From Streptomyces zagrosensis (GTDB taxonomy: Bacteria > Actinomycetota > Actinomycetes > Streptomycetales > Streptomycetaceae): a stretch of 64,000 bases of DNA. Location: positions 48,854-112,853 of the forward strand of contig NZ_JACHJL010000024.1 in the NCBI RefSeq assembly GCF_014203645.1, written 5' to 3'. Below are positions 53,067 through 62,504 of the stretch, piece by piece. The notes beneath the pieces were generated by a model. That model saw only the letters and a list, made by a program, of their open reading frames with translations, did no database searches and was not told the DNA's origin. How positions within the stretch are numbered: the first letter of the stretch is position 1; every line of letters starts with the position of its first letter. The position numbers were made by a program, and so were the translations under genes.

Positions 53067-56000
53067 ATGACGCGAACCGAGCAGCCAACGGTCGTCACCC
53101 CCCCATCCGGCGCTCTCGCCGCGGATTCCCGCGAGCGCGCCGTGCGAGCGTTGCTTCGCTTCCCGCCGCTGCGACGGCTGTGGAGCGCACAGTTCGTCAG
53201 CGGCATCGGTGACGCACTCGCCGTGCTTGTCCTGCTGGCACTGTCGTTTCAGGCGGCGGTTGCGGCGGGCTCGTTTGGCGGTGGTTACCGCGGGGCAGCA
53301 CTTGCCATCGCAGCGGTGTTCGGCGCGAGATTGCTGGCCACGCTGTTGTTCGGCGCGGTACTGCTCGGCCCCCTAGCCTCGCTGATCGGCCCCTCCGGGC
53401 CACTGGACCGACGCTGGACCATGATCGGTGCGGACGGGGTGCGGCTCGCCCTGTTGGTGATCGCTCCGCTGTGGATCGACTGGATGCCGGCCGATGCGCT
53501 TGCCTCGTTGCTGGTCACCGCGTTTGTGGTGGGCGTCGCCGAGCGGCTGTGGACGGTGGCCAAGGAGGGCGCTGCGCCCGCGCTACTGCCCGCGCCACCG
53601 CTGGAGGGCGCGGCGGTGCGGCCGTTGCCGGACCATTTGGACGCGCTGCGTAGGCTGTCGCTTCGTACCACTGCCGTGACGTTGCCGATCGCCGCTGCCG
53701 GCATGATCGCCGTCACGCTGGTCAGCAATCTGTTTGGCTCCGGCATCGACTGGTTCCACGCGCATCAGCCGGCCCTAGCCTCCTATGTGGCCGCCGGTCT
53801 CTTCGCGGCCTCGGTGTCCGTCCTCTACTTCCTGGAACTGCCCAGCGCGGAGGCGACCCGCGCGCGCTCCCCGCTGGAGGGCTTGCGCCGTCCCAAGGCC
53901 CCGGCGCGCGGCACGGCGACGAGCGCCGCTGCCGGTGCTGGCGGCGGCGTTGTGGGTGCTGGTGCTGGTGCTGGTGCTGGTGCTGGTGCTGGTGTGTCCG
54001 GTGTTCCGGGCGTCGTACGGGCCGCCGTGCCCGATAAGGGGCGTACGGGCTCGTTTGCGGTACTGGTGGCGGCCTGCGCCGCGGTGGCCGCAGCGATGGC
54101 CGCGGCCTTCGGCGTCACCCTGTTGCAGGCGGCCGATCTCGGTGGTGGCCCGGTCGGGTTCTCGCTGCTTGCGCTGATGATCGCCGGTGGGCCGGTGATC
54201 GGCGTGCGCTGCGCGCCGCGGGTGCTGCCTACGCTCTCCCGCCGCCGGCTGCTCGCGCTGGCGATCGCGGCCACGGGCCTTGCGCTACTCGCCGCCGGCC
54301 TGGTCCCTGACCCGACGACGGTGCTGCTGCTCGCGCTCCTCGCCGGTGTCGCGGCCGGCGTCGCGGCCAACGTCGGGCACACGCTGCTCGACCAGGAGGC
54401 GGAGGAGTCGCGTCGGGCTCGTACGACCGAGCATCTGCATGCCGTCGTACGCGTCTCGCTCGCGCTCGGCGTGCTCGCTGCCCCGTTGCTGGCCGCGGCG
54501 ATCGGGCCGCACCGGTTGGAGAACGGTGACTTCGTCTTTGAGCACGGTGGCGCGGCGTTCACCTTGATGCTGGTCGGTGCGTTGCTGTTGCCGGTGGCTG
54601 CGCTGGTGCTCGGCAAGACCGACGACCGGCAGGGCGTACCGCTGCGCCGCGACCTACGCGAAGCGCTACGCGGTGGCGAACCCGCCCAGGCGCCGGCCGC
54701 CAACGGCTTCTTCATCGCGATGGAGGGCGGTGACGGAGCGGGCAAGTCCACGCAGGTGGAGACGGTCGCGGAGTGGATTCGTCACAAGGGCCATGAGGTC
54801 GTGGTGACGCGCGAGCCGGGCGCGACGGCGATCGGCAAGCGGCTGCGGTCGATCCTGCTGGACGTATCCAGTGCGGGGCTGTCGCACCGCGCGGAGGCGT
54901 TGCTGTACGCGGCGGACCGGGCCGAGCACGTTGACTCGGTCGTACGGCCCGCTCTGGAGCGCGGTGCTGTCGTCATCTCGGATCGCTATATCGACTCTTC
55001 GGTTGCGTATCAGGGCGCGGGTCGCGACTTGTCTCCTACGGAGATCGCCCGCATCTCGCGTTGGGCGACGGATGGCCTCGTTCCGCATCTGACGGTGCTG
55101 CTGGATGTGTCCCCAGAGACTGCGCGCGAGCGCTTCACGGAGGCGCCCGACCGGCTGGAGTCGGAGCCCGCCGCGTTCCATCAGCGCGTCCGGGCCGGGT
55201 TCCTGGCCTTGGCGGCGGCCGACCCGGCGCGCTATTTGGTGGTGGACGCCGGCCAGGAGCCGGAGGCGGTCAGCACGGTCGTACGGCATCGCCTCGACCA
55301 GTTGCTGCCACTGTCAGAAGCGGAGATCAAGGCGCGCGAAGAGGCGCGTAAGAAGGCCGTGGAAGAGGCTCGCCGCAAGGCCGAGGAGGAAGCCGCGCGC
55401 AAGGCCGAGGAAGAGCGGCTTGAGCGCGAGCGGCAAGAGCAGCTTGCGCGGCTGCGGGCCGAGGAAGAGGAGCGCAAGCGCCGCGAACTCGAAGAGGCCA
55501 AGCGCCTTGAGGCTGCCCGTCAGGCCGAGGAGGCCAGGCTGCGGGCCGAGGAAGCGCGCCGCCTCGCCGAGGAGGAGCGCCAGCGCCGTGAGGCCGAGGA
55601 GCAGGCCCGCGCGGCGGAGGAGGAGCGGGTTCGCCGCCAGGCCGAGGAGGAGGCTCGGTTGCGGGCCGAGGCCGAGGCGCGGCGGCTGGAAAAGCAGCGC
55701 AAGGCCGAAGAGGCCCTGGTCCGCGCGGAGCAGGCGCGGCTGGCAGCTGAGGCGGCTGAGGCGGCTGAGGCGGCTGAAGTCGCGAAAGCAGCGGAGGCGG
55801 CTGAGGCAGCGAGGGCGGCTGAGGTCGCGAAAGCAGCGAGGGCGGCTGAGGCGGCTGAGGCAGCGGAGGCAGCAAAAGCAGCGGAGGCGGCTAAGGCAGC
55901 GAGGGCGGTTGAGGCTGCCGCCGCAATGCCGGAACCGGGTGTGGGGCCCGAGCCCGTGCGTGGTGGCCAGGGGTCGCCTCAGCAGCGAGGCGGGGCAGCT

Positions 56001-57281
56001 GTGCCGGAGGCGGGCAGGGATACGGATAAGGGGCGGGCTCCGCAGCGGCCGGGCGCGGGCCCCGAGCGCGGGCCCAGGCCGACTGCGGCGGGCGGAGACG
56101 AGGCGCCGACCGTCGCAATCCCGACCGTGAAGCTGTCCGAGGTGCGGGATTGGGGCGCCACTGGGCAGGATGGGGCGCCGGGTAGTGGTGAGGGTGCTGG
56201 TGTTGGTGAGGGCGCCGGCAGCGGTGACGGTGCGGATGTAGCCGGGGGCGCTTTTGGCGCACAGTCTGCTCACGAAGGCGCGCCGGCGCACGCTCCGTCG
56301 AACGCCGATACGACGGAGACGGTCGAGACGCCTCGTGTGGACCCCCGGGTGCCGCGACCGGACGGCGCCGCTACCGGGCGCGCCGGAGAGGTGTCCGACG
56401 ATGAGACGAGGGCGCTGCCGCGGGTGCGCCCGGATGCGAGTGCGCCGGCGGCGCACGCGCAGGGCGTAGGAGGTGTGCGGGACGCGCACGACTCGCGGGA
56501 TGCGCATGGAGCGCGTGAGCCGCGGGAAGCGCAGGATGCGTACGGGGCATGGGATGCGCGTGAGTCAGATGACTCATGGGCGCCACGGGACGCGGAGGAG
56601 ACCGCGCAACTGCCGCAGCCGCCCGTGCTGCCCGCGGCGCCGCCCGCGAGTGCGGCCGATGAGACAGCGGTGTTGCCCGCCGTGGGCAGCGGCGCGCAGG
56701 GTCCGTACCTTGAGCGTCCCGCGGACCCCGCGGACCGTGTTCCGCCGTGGCTGTTCCGGCCGGAGGACGATGGCGGCGCGCGCCCGTCCGTTCCTGAGCC
56801 CGGCAATGAGCGCACGCGGGAACTGCCGCAGTACGACCCGTCGCAAGGCGGCGCAGCTCCGGGCGGCCAACCTGACCGACGCGGGCAGGGGCAGGGTTAC
56901 GCGGACCCGACAGGCCAGCCGGGTGAGCCGGTTGCGGAGCAGCGTGGCCGACAGCGGCGGCGTCCAGAGTGGGCCGAGGAGACGCCGCTGGACGACCTTC
57001 CCACGCTCGCGGACGAGCTGCTTGGCCCGCGCGATGCCGCGAACGAGGGCTACTACGACCCACGTAACGAGCGGCATCACAGCGCCGACGCCGACCGCGC
57101 TACGGACCCTGACGGCCGCCCCACGGACGGCCGCGGAACCGATCACGGGACGCGCGACGGGGCTGGTCCTGGAGCGCAGGGCGGTGCCGGTGGGACCGGT
57201 GGTGCGGGCGGCGGTGGCCAGGGCGGTCGCGGCGGTAGCGGTGGTCAGGATGGCCGCCGGGGCTGGGGCCGCAGGAGCTGA
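53067..57281 (+). CDS. tmk: MFS-like membrane domain fused to thymidylate kinase
   Basis: The 1404-residue fusion has four parts. Residues 1-540 form about 12 hydrophobic segments of a major-facilitator-like domain. Residues ~549-755 are thymidylate kinase (FIAMEGGDGAGKST P-loop; VVTREPGA; VISDRYIDSSVAYQG with the DR(Y/H) motif), which phosphorylates dTMP to dTDP. Residues ~755-920 form a very long Glu/Lys/Arg/Ala coiled coil ending in repeated EAA units. The remainder is a disordered acidic and Gly-rich tail with recurrent DETA(V/L)LP-like words. The order topA, tmk, holB is conserved in Streptomyces. The ATG at 53067 follows GGCGGG. Repeat-rich segments make this gene prone to length variation. 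Confidence 0.93.
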   Translation: MTRTEQPTVVTPPSGALAADSRERAVRALLRFPPLRRLWSAQFVSGIGDALAVLVLLALSFQAAVAAGSFGGGYRGAALAIAAVFGARLLATLLFGAVLLGPLASLIGPSGPLDRRWTMIGADGVRLALLVIAPLWIDWMPADALASLLVTAFVVGVAERLWTVAKEGAAPALLPAPPLEGAAVRPLPDHLDALRRLSLRTTAVTLPIAAAGMIAVTLVSNLFGSGIDWFHAHQPALASYVAAGLFAASVSVLYFLELPSAEATRARSPLEGLRRPKAPARGTATSAAAGAGGGVVGAGAGAGAGAGAGVSGVPGVVRAAVPDKGRTGSFAVLVAACAAVAAAMAAAFGVTLLQAADLGGGPVGFSLLALMIAGGPVIGVRCAPRVLPTLSRRRLLALAIAATGLALLAAGLVPDPTTVLLLALLAGVAAGVAANVGHTLLDQEAEESRRARTTEHLHAVVRVSLALGVLAAPLLAAAIGPHRLENGDFVFEHGGAAFTLMLVGALLLPVAALVLGKTDDRQGVPLRRDLREALRGGEPAQAPAANGFFIAMEGGDGAGKSTQVETVAEWIRHKGHEVVVTREPGATAIGKRLRSILLDVSSAGLSHRAEALLYAADRAEHVDSVVRPALERGAVVISDRYIDSSVAYQGAGRDLSPTEIARISRWATDGLVPHLTVLLDVSPETARERFTEAPDRLESEPAAFHQRVRAGFLALAAADPARYLVVDAGQEPEAVSTVVRHRLDQLLPLSEAEIKAREEARKKAVEEARRKAEEEAARKAEEERLERERQEQLARLRAEEEERKRRELEEAKRLEAARQAEEARLRAEEARRLAEEERQRREAEEQARAAEEERVRRQAEEEARLRAEAEARRLEKQRKAEEALVRAEQARLAAEAAEAAEAAEVAKAAEAAEAARAAEVAKAARAAEAAEAAEAAKAAEAAKAARAVEAAAAMPEPGVGPEPVRGGQGSPQQRGGAAVPEAGRDTDKGRAPQRPGAGPERGPRPTAAGGDEAPTVAIPTVKLSEVRDWGATGQDGAPGSGEGAGVGEGAGSGDGADVAGGAFGAQSAHEGAPAHAPSNADTTETVETPRVDPRVPRPDGAATGRAGEVSDDETRALPRVRPDASAPAAHAQGVGGVRDAHDSRDAHGAREPREAQDAYGAWDARESDDSWAPRDAEETAQLPQPPVLPAAPPASAADETAVLPAVGSGAQGPYLERPADPADRVPPWLFRPEDDGGARPSVPEPGNERTRELPQYDPSQGGAAPGGQPDRRGQGQGYADPTGQPGEPVAEQRGRQRRRPEWAEETPLDDLPTLADELLGPRDAANEGYYDPRNERHHSADADRATDPDGRPTDGRGTDHGTRDGAGPGAQGGAGGTGGAGGGGQGGRGGSGGQDGRRGWGRRS
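53946..53992 (+). repeat. GGTGCT hexamer tandem repeat in the tmk fusion
   Basis: About seven consecutive GGTGCT units encode an alternating Gly-Ala linker between membrane segments of the MFS-like domain. It is a simple-sequence tract likely to vary in length between strains. Confidence 0.8.
55744..55915 (+). repeat. GCGGCTGAG-type repeat tract in the tmk fusion
   Basis: A tract of 9- and 15-base units (gcggctgag, gcgaaagca) encodes the recurrent Ala-Glu-Ala and Ala-Lys-Ala end of the coiled-coil region. The units are degenerate but in frame throughout. Confidence 0.8.
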
Positions 57282-57833
57282 GAACCACGGTTCGCGGGGC
57301 CGACGCGGCACCTCCTGCCCGCCATCGTCACGCCTGTGACAGCCCCGGTGACAGTCCCCCGTGACAGCGCCCGTGGCGGCCCGGCGCAAGGGTCCACCGT
57401 GATTGTCAGTGCCGTACTCCACAATGGATTGGCATGAGGACGTACGACGCACGCGGCGGCGGACCGGGGGAGGGCCCGCCGGCGGTGTGCGGGCTTCCGC
57501 ACGGGGCCGTACGCGCGGCGGGATGGCATGTGCGTGTGGGCGCAGGTGCGTACGGCCTTGGCAGCCATGCGGGCAGTGGTGGGTCCGTACGGAATGGTTC
57601 GGCGGCTGTCCGTGCGGGCTGTATGGGGGACGCGTGGGTGCGTACGCCCCTGCGGGGGGCACCGGCGGCTTTCCGCTGTGAAGAGGTCGGTGCAGGACAC
57701 AGCCGCCGTACGCCGCTCACAGGCGAGGGCCGCTTGGCGCGTAGGGCGGGGGCGAGGCGTACCGCGGGGCGGACCGGCAGCGGGTTGAACAAGCGGGGAC
57801 AGGTGGGGGCAGGCACAAGCAGGGAGACGAGCC
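57282..57833. other. intergenic between tmk fusion and holB
   Basis: About 550 bases have no supported gene. A GTGACAG-containing word recurs at 57330-57370, and CGTACG-rich words are frequent. Open frames on both strands lack domains. The holB ribosome-binding site GGGAGACGAG is at its right edge. Confidence 0.5.
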
Positions 57834-59123
57834 ATGGCGGTGTGGGACGACCTGGTGGGGCAGGACCGGGTAGCGGAGCAGCTCTCGGCTGCCGCACGCG
57901 ACGCGGACGCGTTGGTCACGGCGACGAGCCTGCGTAGAGCCGGCGGCGCCGCCAGGGCCGGGGGCGTTGCCGAAGCTGGGGAGGCGGCTGCCGGAGGATC
58001 GGCCGGCGGCAGCACGGGCCGCCCGTCCGGCTCGAAGATGACGCACGCCTGGCTGTTCACGGGCCCGCCCGGGTCCGGGCGAGCGACGGCGGCACGCGCG
58101 TTCGCTGCGGCGTTGCAGTGCGTCAGCCCCGACCGGGCACTGGGCGGCATCCCTGGTTGCGGTTTCTGCGACGGCTGCCATACGGCCTTGATCGGTACGC
58201 ACGCAGATGTCGAGGTGGTGCGTACGGACGTGCTCTCGATCGGTGTCAAGGAGACCCGGGACCTGGTGCGCAGGGCGCAGTTGTCTCCTTCGGGCGGACG
58301 CTGGCAGGCGATCGTTTTGGAGGACGCAGACCGGCTGACGGAAGGCGCGGGCAACGTCCTACTCAAGGCCATCGAGGAGCCCGCGCCGCGTACGGTGTGG
58401 CTGCTGTGCGCGCCGTCTCTTGAGGATGTGCTGCCGACGATCCGGTCCCGCTGCCGCCACCTCATTCTCCGTACGCCGCCGGTGGAAGCCGTCGCCGATG
58501 TCCTCGTACGGCGCGACGGCATCGACCCGGACACGGCCGCCGCCGTCGCGCGCGCCACACAGGGGCACATCGACCGGGCGCGTCGGCTGGCCACCGACGA
58601 ACGCGCGCGAGCGCGGCGCGCGGCGGTGCTGTCGCTCCCACTGCGTGTGGACGACATCGGTGGCTGCCTCAAGGCCGCGCAGGAACTGGTGGACGCGGCG
58701 AACGAAGAGGCCAAACAGCTCGCGGAGGAGGTCGATACGAAGGAGACGGAGGACATGCGCTCGGCGCTCGGCGCCGCCGCGGGCACCGGCGGGAGGCTGC
58801 CGCGCGGCACGGCCGGTGCGATGAAAGACCTTCAGGACCGCCAAAAACGTCGCTCGACCCGTACCCAGCGGGACAGTCTGGATCTTGCCCTCACCGACCT
58901 CACCGGGTTCTACCGGGACGTGCTGGCCCTTCAGTTCGGTTCGCAGGTGGCCATCGCCAACGTCGAGCAGCGCCAGGCCCTGGAGCGCATCGCGGCGGGC
59001 TCCGGGCCGGAACGGACGCTGCGCCGGATAGAAGCGATCACCGCGTGCCGCAAGGCGCTCGACCGGAACGTGTCCCCACTGCTGGCAGTGGAAGCGATGA
59101 CCATGTCACTACGAGCGGGCTGA
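57834..59123 (+). CDS. holB: DNA polymerase III delta-prime subunit
   Basis: The 429-residue clamp-loader subunit begins MAVWDDLVGQDRVAEQL. It has a P-loop-like GPPGSGRATAARAF in which the catalytic lysine is Arg, as expected for the non-hydrolysing delta-prime subunit. A cysteine cluster (CGFCDGC) fits zinc binding, and IRSRCRH (the SRC motif) contacts neighbouring subunits. A Gly/Ala-rich insertion near residues 35-65 is a local peculiarity. It would act in loading the sliding clamp at replication forks. GGGAGACGAG precedes the ATG. Confidence 0.94.
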   Translation: MAVWDDLVGQDRVAEQLSAAARDADALVTATSLRRAGGAARAGGVAEAGEAAAGGSAGGSTGRPSGSKMTHAWLFTGPPGSGRATAARAFAAALQCVSPDRALGGIPGCGFCDGCHTALIGTHADVEVVRTDVLSIGVKETRDLVRRAQLSPSGGRWQAIVLEDADRLTEGAGNVLLKAIEEPAPRTVWLLCAPSLEDVLPTIRSRCRHLILRTPPVEAVADVLVRRDGIDPDTAAAVARATQGHIDRARRLATDERARARRAAVLSLPLRVDDIGGCLKAAQELVDAANEEAKQLAEEVDTKETEDMRSALGAAAGTGGRLPRGTAGAMKDLQDRQKRRSTRTQRDSLDLALTDLTGFYRDVLALQFGSQVAIANVEQRQALERIAAGSGPERTLRRIEAITACRKALDRNVSPLLAVEAMTMSLRAG

Positions 59124-59417
59124 TTCGGCCTCGGCTCTCCGCTCCCGTTCCTGGCTTGTTTCCGGCCCTGGTTTGGGCTGCCCCGATCTCGCCTCGGGCG
59201 GGCCTGAGCTTGTTTCGGGCTTGGCTTGGGGGCTCGGCCTGGGCTTGTTTCGGGCTTGGCTTGGGTGTGTCCCGTGACCCGGCTGCCGTGCATTGCTCCG
59301 TTCGGTCACCCGTACGGGTCGGCGAGTGGAAACTCCCCGTACACGCCCCGGTACTCTCCGACTCCCAGCGTGCGGAGCCGACGCGCGGGGACGCCGCGTA
59401 CGACTGAGGGGCCGACG

Positions 59418-61127
59418 ATGGACACATGCCGCTTGTTCCGCACCCCTGGCATCGTCATCGCGGCTGTGGCGCTGTTGATCTCCGGATGCTCGTCGAGTGA
59501 TCCATCACCCAGCGCGGCGACCGCACCGGCGACCCGTGCACCCTCACCGCCCACGGCCGCCGACGAGGGACAAGGCGACGAGACGGGCAGGAGGGGCCCA
59601 AGGGGCGATGCGGTCCCGGGTCGGGCAGGAGACGAGGTGCGCGACAGCGGCTCCGCAGCCCCGCCCGGCGCAGACAGGCGCGCCAACCCGTTGCGCCCGC
59701 TACCGAAGGCGATCCCGGCCGTGCTCAAGGGTTATTACGAGCAACGGTTGCGCTGGAGGGCCTGCGGGCCAGCCGGGTACGAATGCGCCACCCTCCGGGT
59801 GCCGCTGGACTACGCCAGGCCGAACATCGCCAAGGAGTTGAGGCTCAGCGTGTCCCGAAAGAAGGCGACGGGCGGGGCGCAACGGTTGGGGTCGTTGCTG
59901 GTCAACCCGGGTGGGCCGGGCGGGTCGGCGGTCGGTTACCTCCACGCGTATGCGGGTGTCGGCTATCCGGCCGCGGTGCGTGCCCGCTATGACATGGTGG
60001 CGGTCGATCCGCGCGGCGTGGCGCGCAGCGAGCCAGTGGACTGCCTGCCGGGCCGCGAGATGGACGCCCATGTGCGAAGTGACCAAACGCCGGATGACGC
60101 CGCCGAGACGCGGGGCCTGGTGCACGCGTACGAGAAGCTGGCGCAGGGTTGTCAGCGGCTCTCCGGCGCACGCCTCGGGCATCTCTCGACGGCCGAGGCG
60201 GCGCGGGACATGGATGTACTGCGAGCGGTACTCGGTGACCGGAAACTGACCTATGTGGGCGCCTCGTACGGAACGTTTCTGGGCGCCACCTACGCGGGGC
60301 TCTTCCCGAGCCGTGTCGGCCGCCTCGTGCTGGATGGTGCGATGGACCCGTCGCTGAGCGCCGAGCAGATGAACCTGGACCAGACGGGTGGGTTCGAGAC
60401 GGCGCTCGGGGCGTTCGTGGCGGATTGCGTACGGCGGTCGGACTGTCCGCTGGGAACGCGTGACGGGGCCGCGGCGGTCCACCGCCTCGCGGACCTGTTC
60501 CGGCGCGCCGACGCTCACCCGCTCCCTACTCGCGAACGGCGCGACCTGACGGAGTCCCTCGCCACGACGGCGGTGCTCTCGGCGATGTACAACGAGGGAG
60601 CCTGGGCGACGCTCCGTGCGGGGATCGCGGCTGCCGCGAAGGGCGACGGCACGGGCCTGTTGCAGTTGGCGGACGCGTACTACGAGCGGTCGGCCGACGG
60701 TACGTACAGCAACCTCATGGCCGCGAACCAGGCCGTGAACTGCCTCGATCTACCCCCGCCCTTTCGCCGCCCGACCGAGGTCACCCGAGCCCTGCCGGCC
60801 TTCGAAAAGGCGTCCCCACTGTTCGGTCGCGGCCTTGCCTGGGCGGCCCTGAGCTGTGCCTACTGGCCCGTCGATGCGACGGGCCGCCCGCACCACATCA
60901 AGGCCAACGGCGCGGACCCCATCCTGGTCGTCGGCACCACCCGCGACCCGGCCACCCCCTACCGCTGGGCCCGCGCCCTCGCCTCCCAACTCACCTCGGG
61001 CCGCCTGCTGACCTATGAGGGCGACGGCCACACGGCGTACGGCCGCGGGAGCGACTGCGTAGACACGGCGATCAACACCTACCTCCTGACGGGCCAGCCC
61101 CCCACCCCCGCGAAGAAGTGCACCTGA
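59418..61127 (+). CDS. secreted alpha/beta-hydrolase, tripeptidyl-aminopeptidase type
   Basis: The 569-residue exported lipoprotein has signal peptide MDTCRLFRTPGIVIAAVALL ending in LISGC. A Pro/Ala/Gly-rich linker of about 80 residues leads to an alpha/beta-hydrolase domain. The catalytic serine lies in YVGASYGTFLG, the acid in VGTTRDPATP, and the histidine in GDGHTAYG. VNPGGPGGSAVGY forms the oxyanion region. This matches the streptomycete SlpD/SlpE and tripeptidyl aminopeptidase family, which removes N-terminal tripeptides from secreted proteins. I chose the ATG at 59418, preceded by GAGGGG. Confidence 0.92.
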   Translation: MDTCRLFRTPGIVIAAVALLISGCSSSDPSPSAATAPATRAPSPPTAADEGQGDETGRRGPRGDAVPGRAGDEVRDSGSAAPPGADRRANPLRPLPKAIPAVLKGYYEQRLRWRACGPAGYECATLRVPLDYARPNIAKELRLSVSRKKATGGAQRLGSLLVNPGGPGGSAVGYLHAYAGVGYPAAVRARYDMVAVDPRGVARSEPVDCLPGREMDAHVRSDQTPDDAAETRGLVHAYEKLAQGCQRLSGARLGHLSTAEAARDMDVLRAVLGDRKLTYVGASYGTFLGATYAGLFPSRVGRLVLDGAMDPSLSAEQMNLDQTGGFETALGAFVADCVRRSDCPLGTRDGAAAVHRLADLFRRADAHPLPTRERRDLTESLATTAVLSAMYNEGAWATLRAGIAAAAKGDGTGLLQLADAYYERSADGTYSNLMAANQAVNCLDLPPPFRRPTEVTRALPAFEKASPLFGRGLAWAALSCAYWPVDATGRPHHIKANGADPILVVGTTRDPATPYRWARALASQLTSGRLLTYEGDGHTAYGRGSDCVDTAINTYLLTGQPPTPAKKCT

Positions 61128-61241
61128 CCACCACCACCCCTGACCTGCACGGAAACCCGGAACAGCACCTCGTACGGAGCACTCCGGGAAACTGTGTAGA
61201 CTTGGCCCCGCTGTCGTCGCCTACCAGGTTTCGCGCAGCAT

Positions 61242-61315
61242 GCCGCCTTAGCTCAGTTGGCCAGAGCAACGCACTCGTAATGCGTAGGTCTCGGGTTCGA
61301 ATCCCGAAGGCGGCT
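61242..61315 (+). tRNA. tRNA-Thr (CGT anticodon)
   Basis: The 74-base cloverleaf has acceptor arms GCCGCCT and AGGCGGC, a D-arm beginning AGCTCAG, and the anticodon stem ACGCA/TGCGT around loop CTCGTAA (anticodon CGT, reading ACG). The T-arm is TCGGGTTCGAATCCCGA. CCA is not encoded. Its 3' half is a common attachment site for tyrosine integrases, and an integrase lies 2.5 kb downstream. Confidence 0.97.
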
Positions 61316-61320
61316 CTGCG

Positions 61321-61356
61321 AAACCCCAGGACTCACTCGCCGTGACCTGGGGTTTT
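61321..61356 (+). terminator. terminator after tRNA-Thr
   Basis: AAACCCCAGG (61321-61330) pairs perfectly with CCTGGGGTTT (61346-61355) around a 15-base loop and is followed by TTTG. It begins six bases after the tRNA. Confidence 0.85.
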
Positions 61357-61721
61357 GTGCTTTCCAAGATCAATTCATAGTTATACGACACCCCTACCGA
61401 GGCGCCATGATCGCCCTCGGTGGACAACCGGTGGACAGTCGGGCGGCGGGCGTGCAGAGCGGTGCCTGGACGGGCGCTCGGCGACGCTTTCGAGTGGCTG
61501 GCAACGGAGACGCATCCCTGGTCGCGCGGTCGCGATTGACGTGGGATGAATTTTGGCAGGTTCCCACAGGTCCCCGGACGGCACTGACTGTGCGGCCACA
61601 TGTGACGAGGCCAAGTCGGAACCTGTGCCGTCGCTCCTACGCGTCCCGGGCCCCTGGCGCGTCGATCGACATTGACGCAGAAAATAAAGTGATGCAGCAT
61701 GATCTCGTCGAGCAGTAAAGT
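61357..61721. other. junction region downstream of tRNA-Thr
   Basis: No gene is supported. Base composition drops at 61670-61720 (gcagaaaataaagtgatgcag), where the promoter of the next operon probably lies. If the second element attached at the tRNA 3' end, element DNA would begin at about 61316. The duplicate of the tRNA end is not in the window. Confidence 0.45.
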
Positions 61722-61751
61722 TTGCCGAGTTCGTTGATTGTCCTACTGGGG

Positions 61752-62504
61752 GTGGGTTCGTTGGCGTTGCGCAGCTCTCGCTTCGATCAGTTGGTTGGGG
61801 CTTCGGCTCCGCGGGTTCGAAAGCATGTGATCTGGTCCCTGAAGACGGGGACTCAGGAAGCGATTGACGCGTACGAGTTCAGCAAGTACAGCGACGGCCA
61901 CACCTTCGGGACGAATCGATGGCGGTTCACTGTGGGTGCGCTCAAAGATCAGGATCAACTGCAAGAGCTTCCCGAGGCCAAGCCGATGCGGGTGCAGAGC
62001 ACCTTCATGCTCGGTGTCGGAAATGCGATTCTTTACCCCGTATGTTACGCCAGCGACTCGACGACGGATGTGCGGGAGATGAAGATCCGGACCTCGCAAA
62101 TCCGTAGCGAGATGTTCGCCGCCTACGGCAAACTCGCGCCGCAGGTCCAGACCGCGCTCCGCATCAGTGATGGCATCGACGGTCAAGAGTGGACCATCGA
62201 GGACCTCGAGGAAAAGCTCGAGGAGCTGCCCGGGCAACCGAAGATGTTGTTGCTCGCCTACGCGAGCAACCGGGAGGGTGGCTTGCTCAACTGTTTCGTC
62301 GGAGAGGCCAAACTGGACCTCTCGGGTGCGGTGTCCTGGGAATGGCTCGAGCCTCTCGCCATCACCGACGCTCAGGGCGGCACCGGCGGAATCTCTGCCG
62401 TGGCCCCCATCGATCCCTCAACCCCCGGGTTTGGAACCGGCGCAGAGCCCTCCATCGACCTGCAAGACGCGGACGACACCGCGAACGAAAGCAATGAGCA
62501 CTAA
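61752..62504 (+). CDS. unrecognised protein in operon with XRE-ImmA protein
   Basis: The product is about 250 residues with no membrane segment. It contains VIWSLKTGTQEAIDAYEFSK, a helical middle and an acidic C-terminus (SIDLQDADDTANESNEH). I recognise no family with confidence. The start is uncertain: GTG 61752 (GGGG upstream) is chosen, with TTG 61722 or 61761 as alternatives. It overlaps the next gene by 11 bases, and such two-gene units of an unknown protein plus an XRE-ImmA protein are common on actinobacterial integrative elements. Confidence 0.6.
   Translation: MGSLALRSSRFDQLVGASAPRVRKHVIWSLKTGTQEAIDAYEFSKYSDGHTFGTNRWRFTVGALKDQDQLQELPEAKPMRVQSTFMLGVGNAILYPVCYASDSTTDVREMKIRTSQIRSEMFAAYGKLAPQVQTALRISDGIDGQEWTIEDLEEKLEELPGQPKMLLLAYASNREGGLLNCFVGEAKLDLSGAVSWEWLEPLAITDAQGGTGGISAVAPIDPSTPGFGTGAEPSIDLQDADDTANESNEH

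Noticed and set aside
50129..53206. A 1025-residue open frame antisense to topA
   Set aside because: It is a composition shadow of topA in high-GC DNA, with no domain and no ribosome-binding site. The sense strand encodes a complete topoisomerase.
57245..58810. 521-residue minus-strand frame over the tmk-holB gap
   Set aside because: It is antisense to holB and to the end of tmk, Ser/Arg/Pro-rich and without domains.
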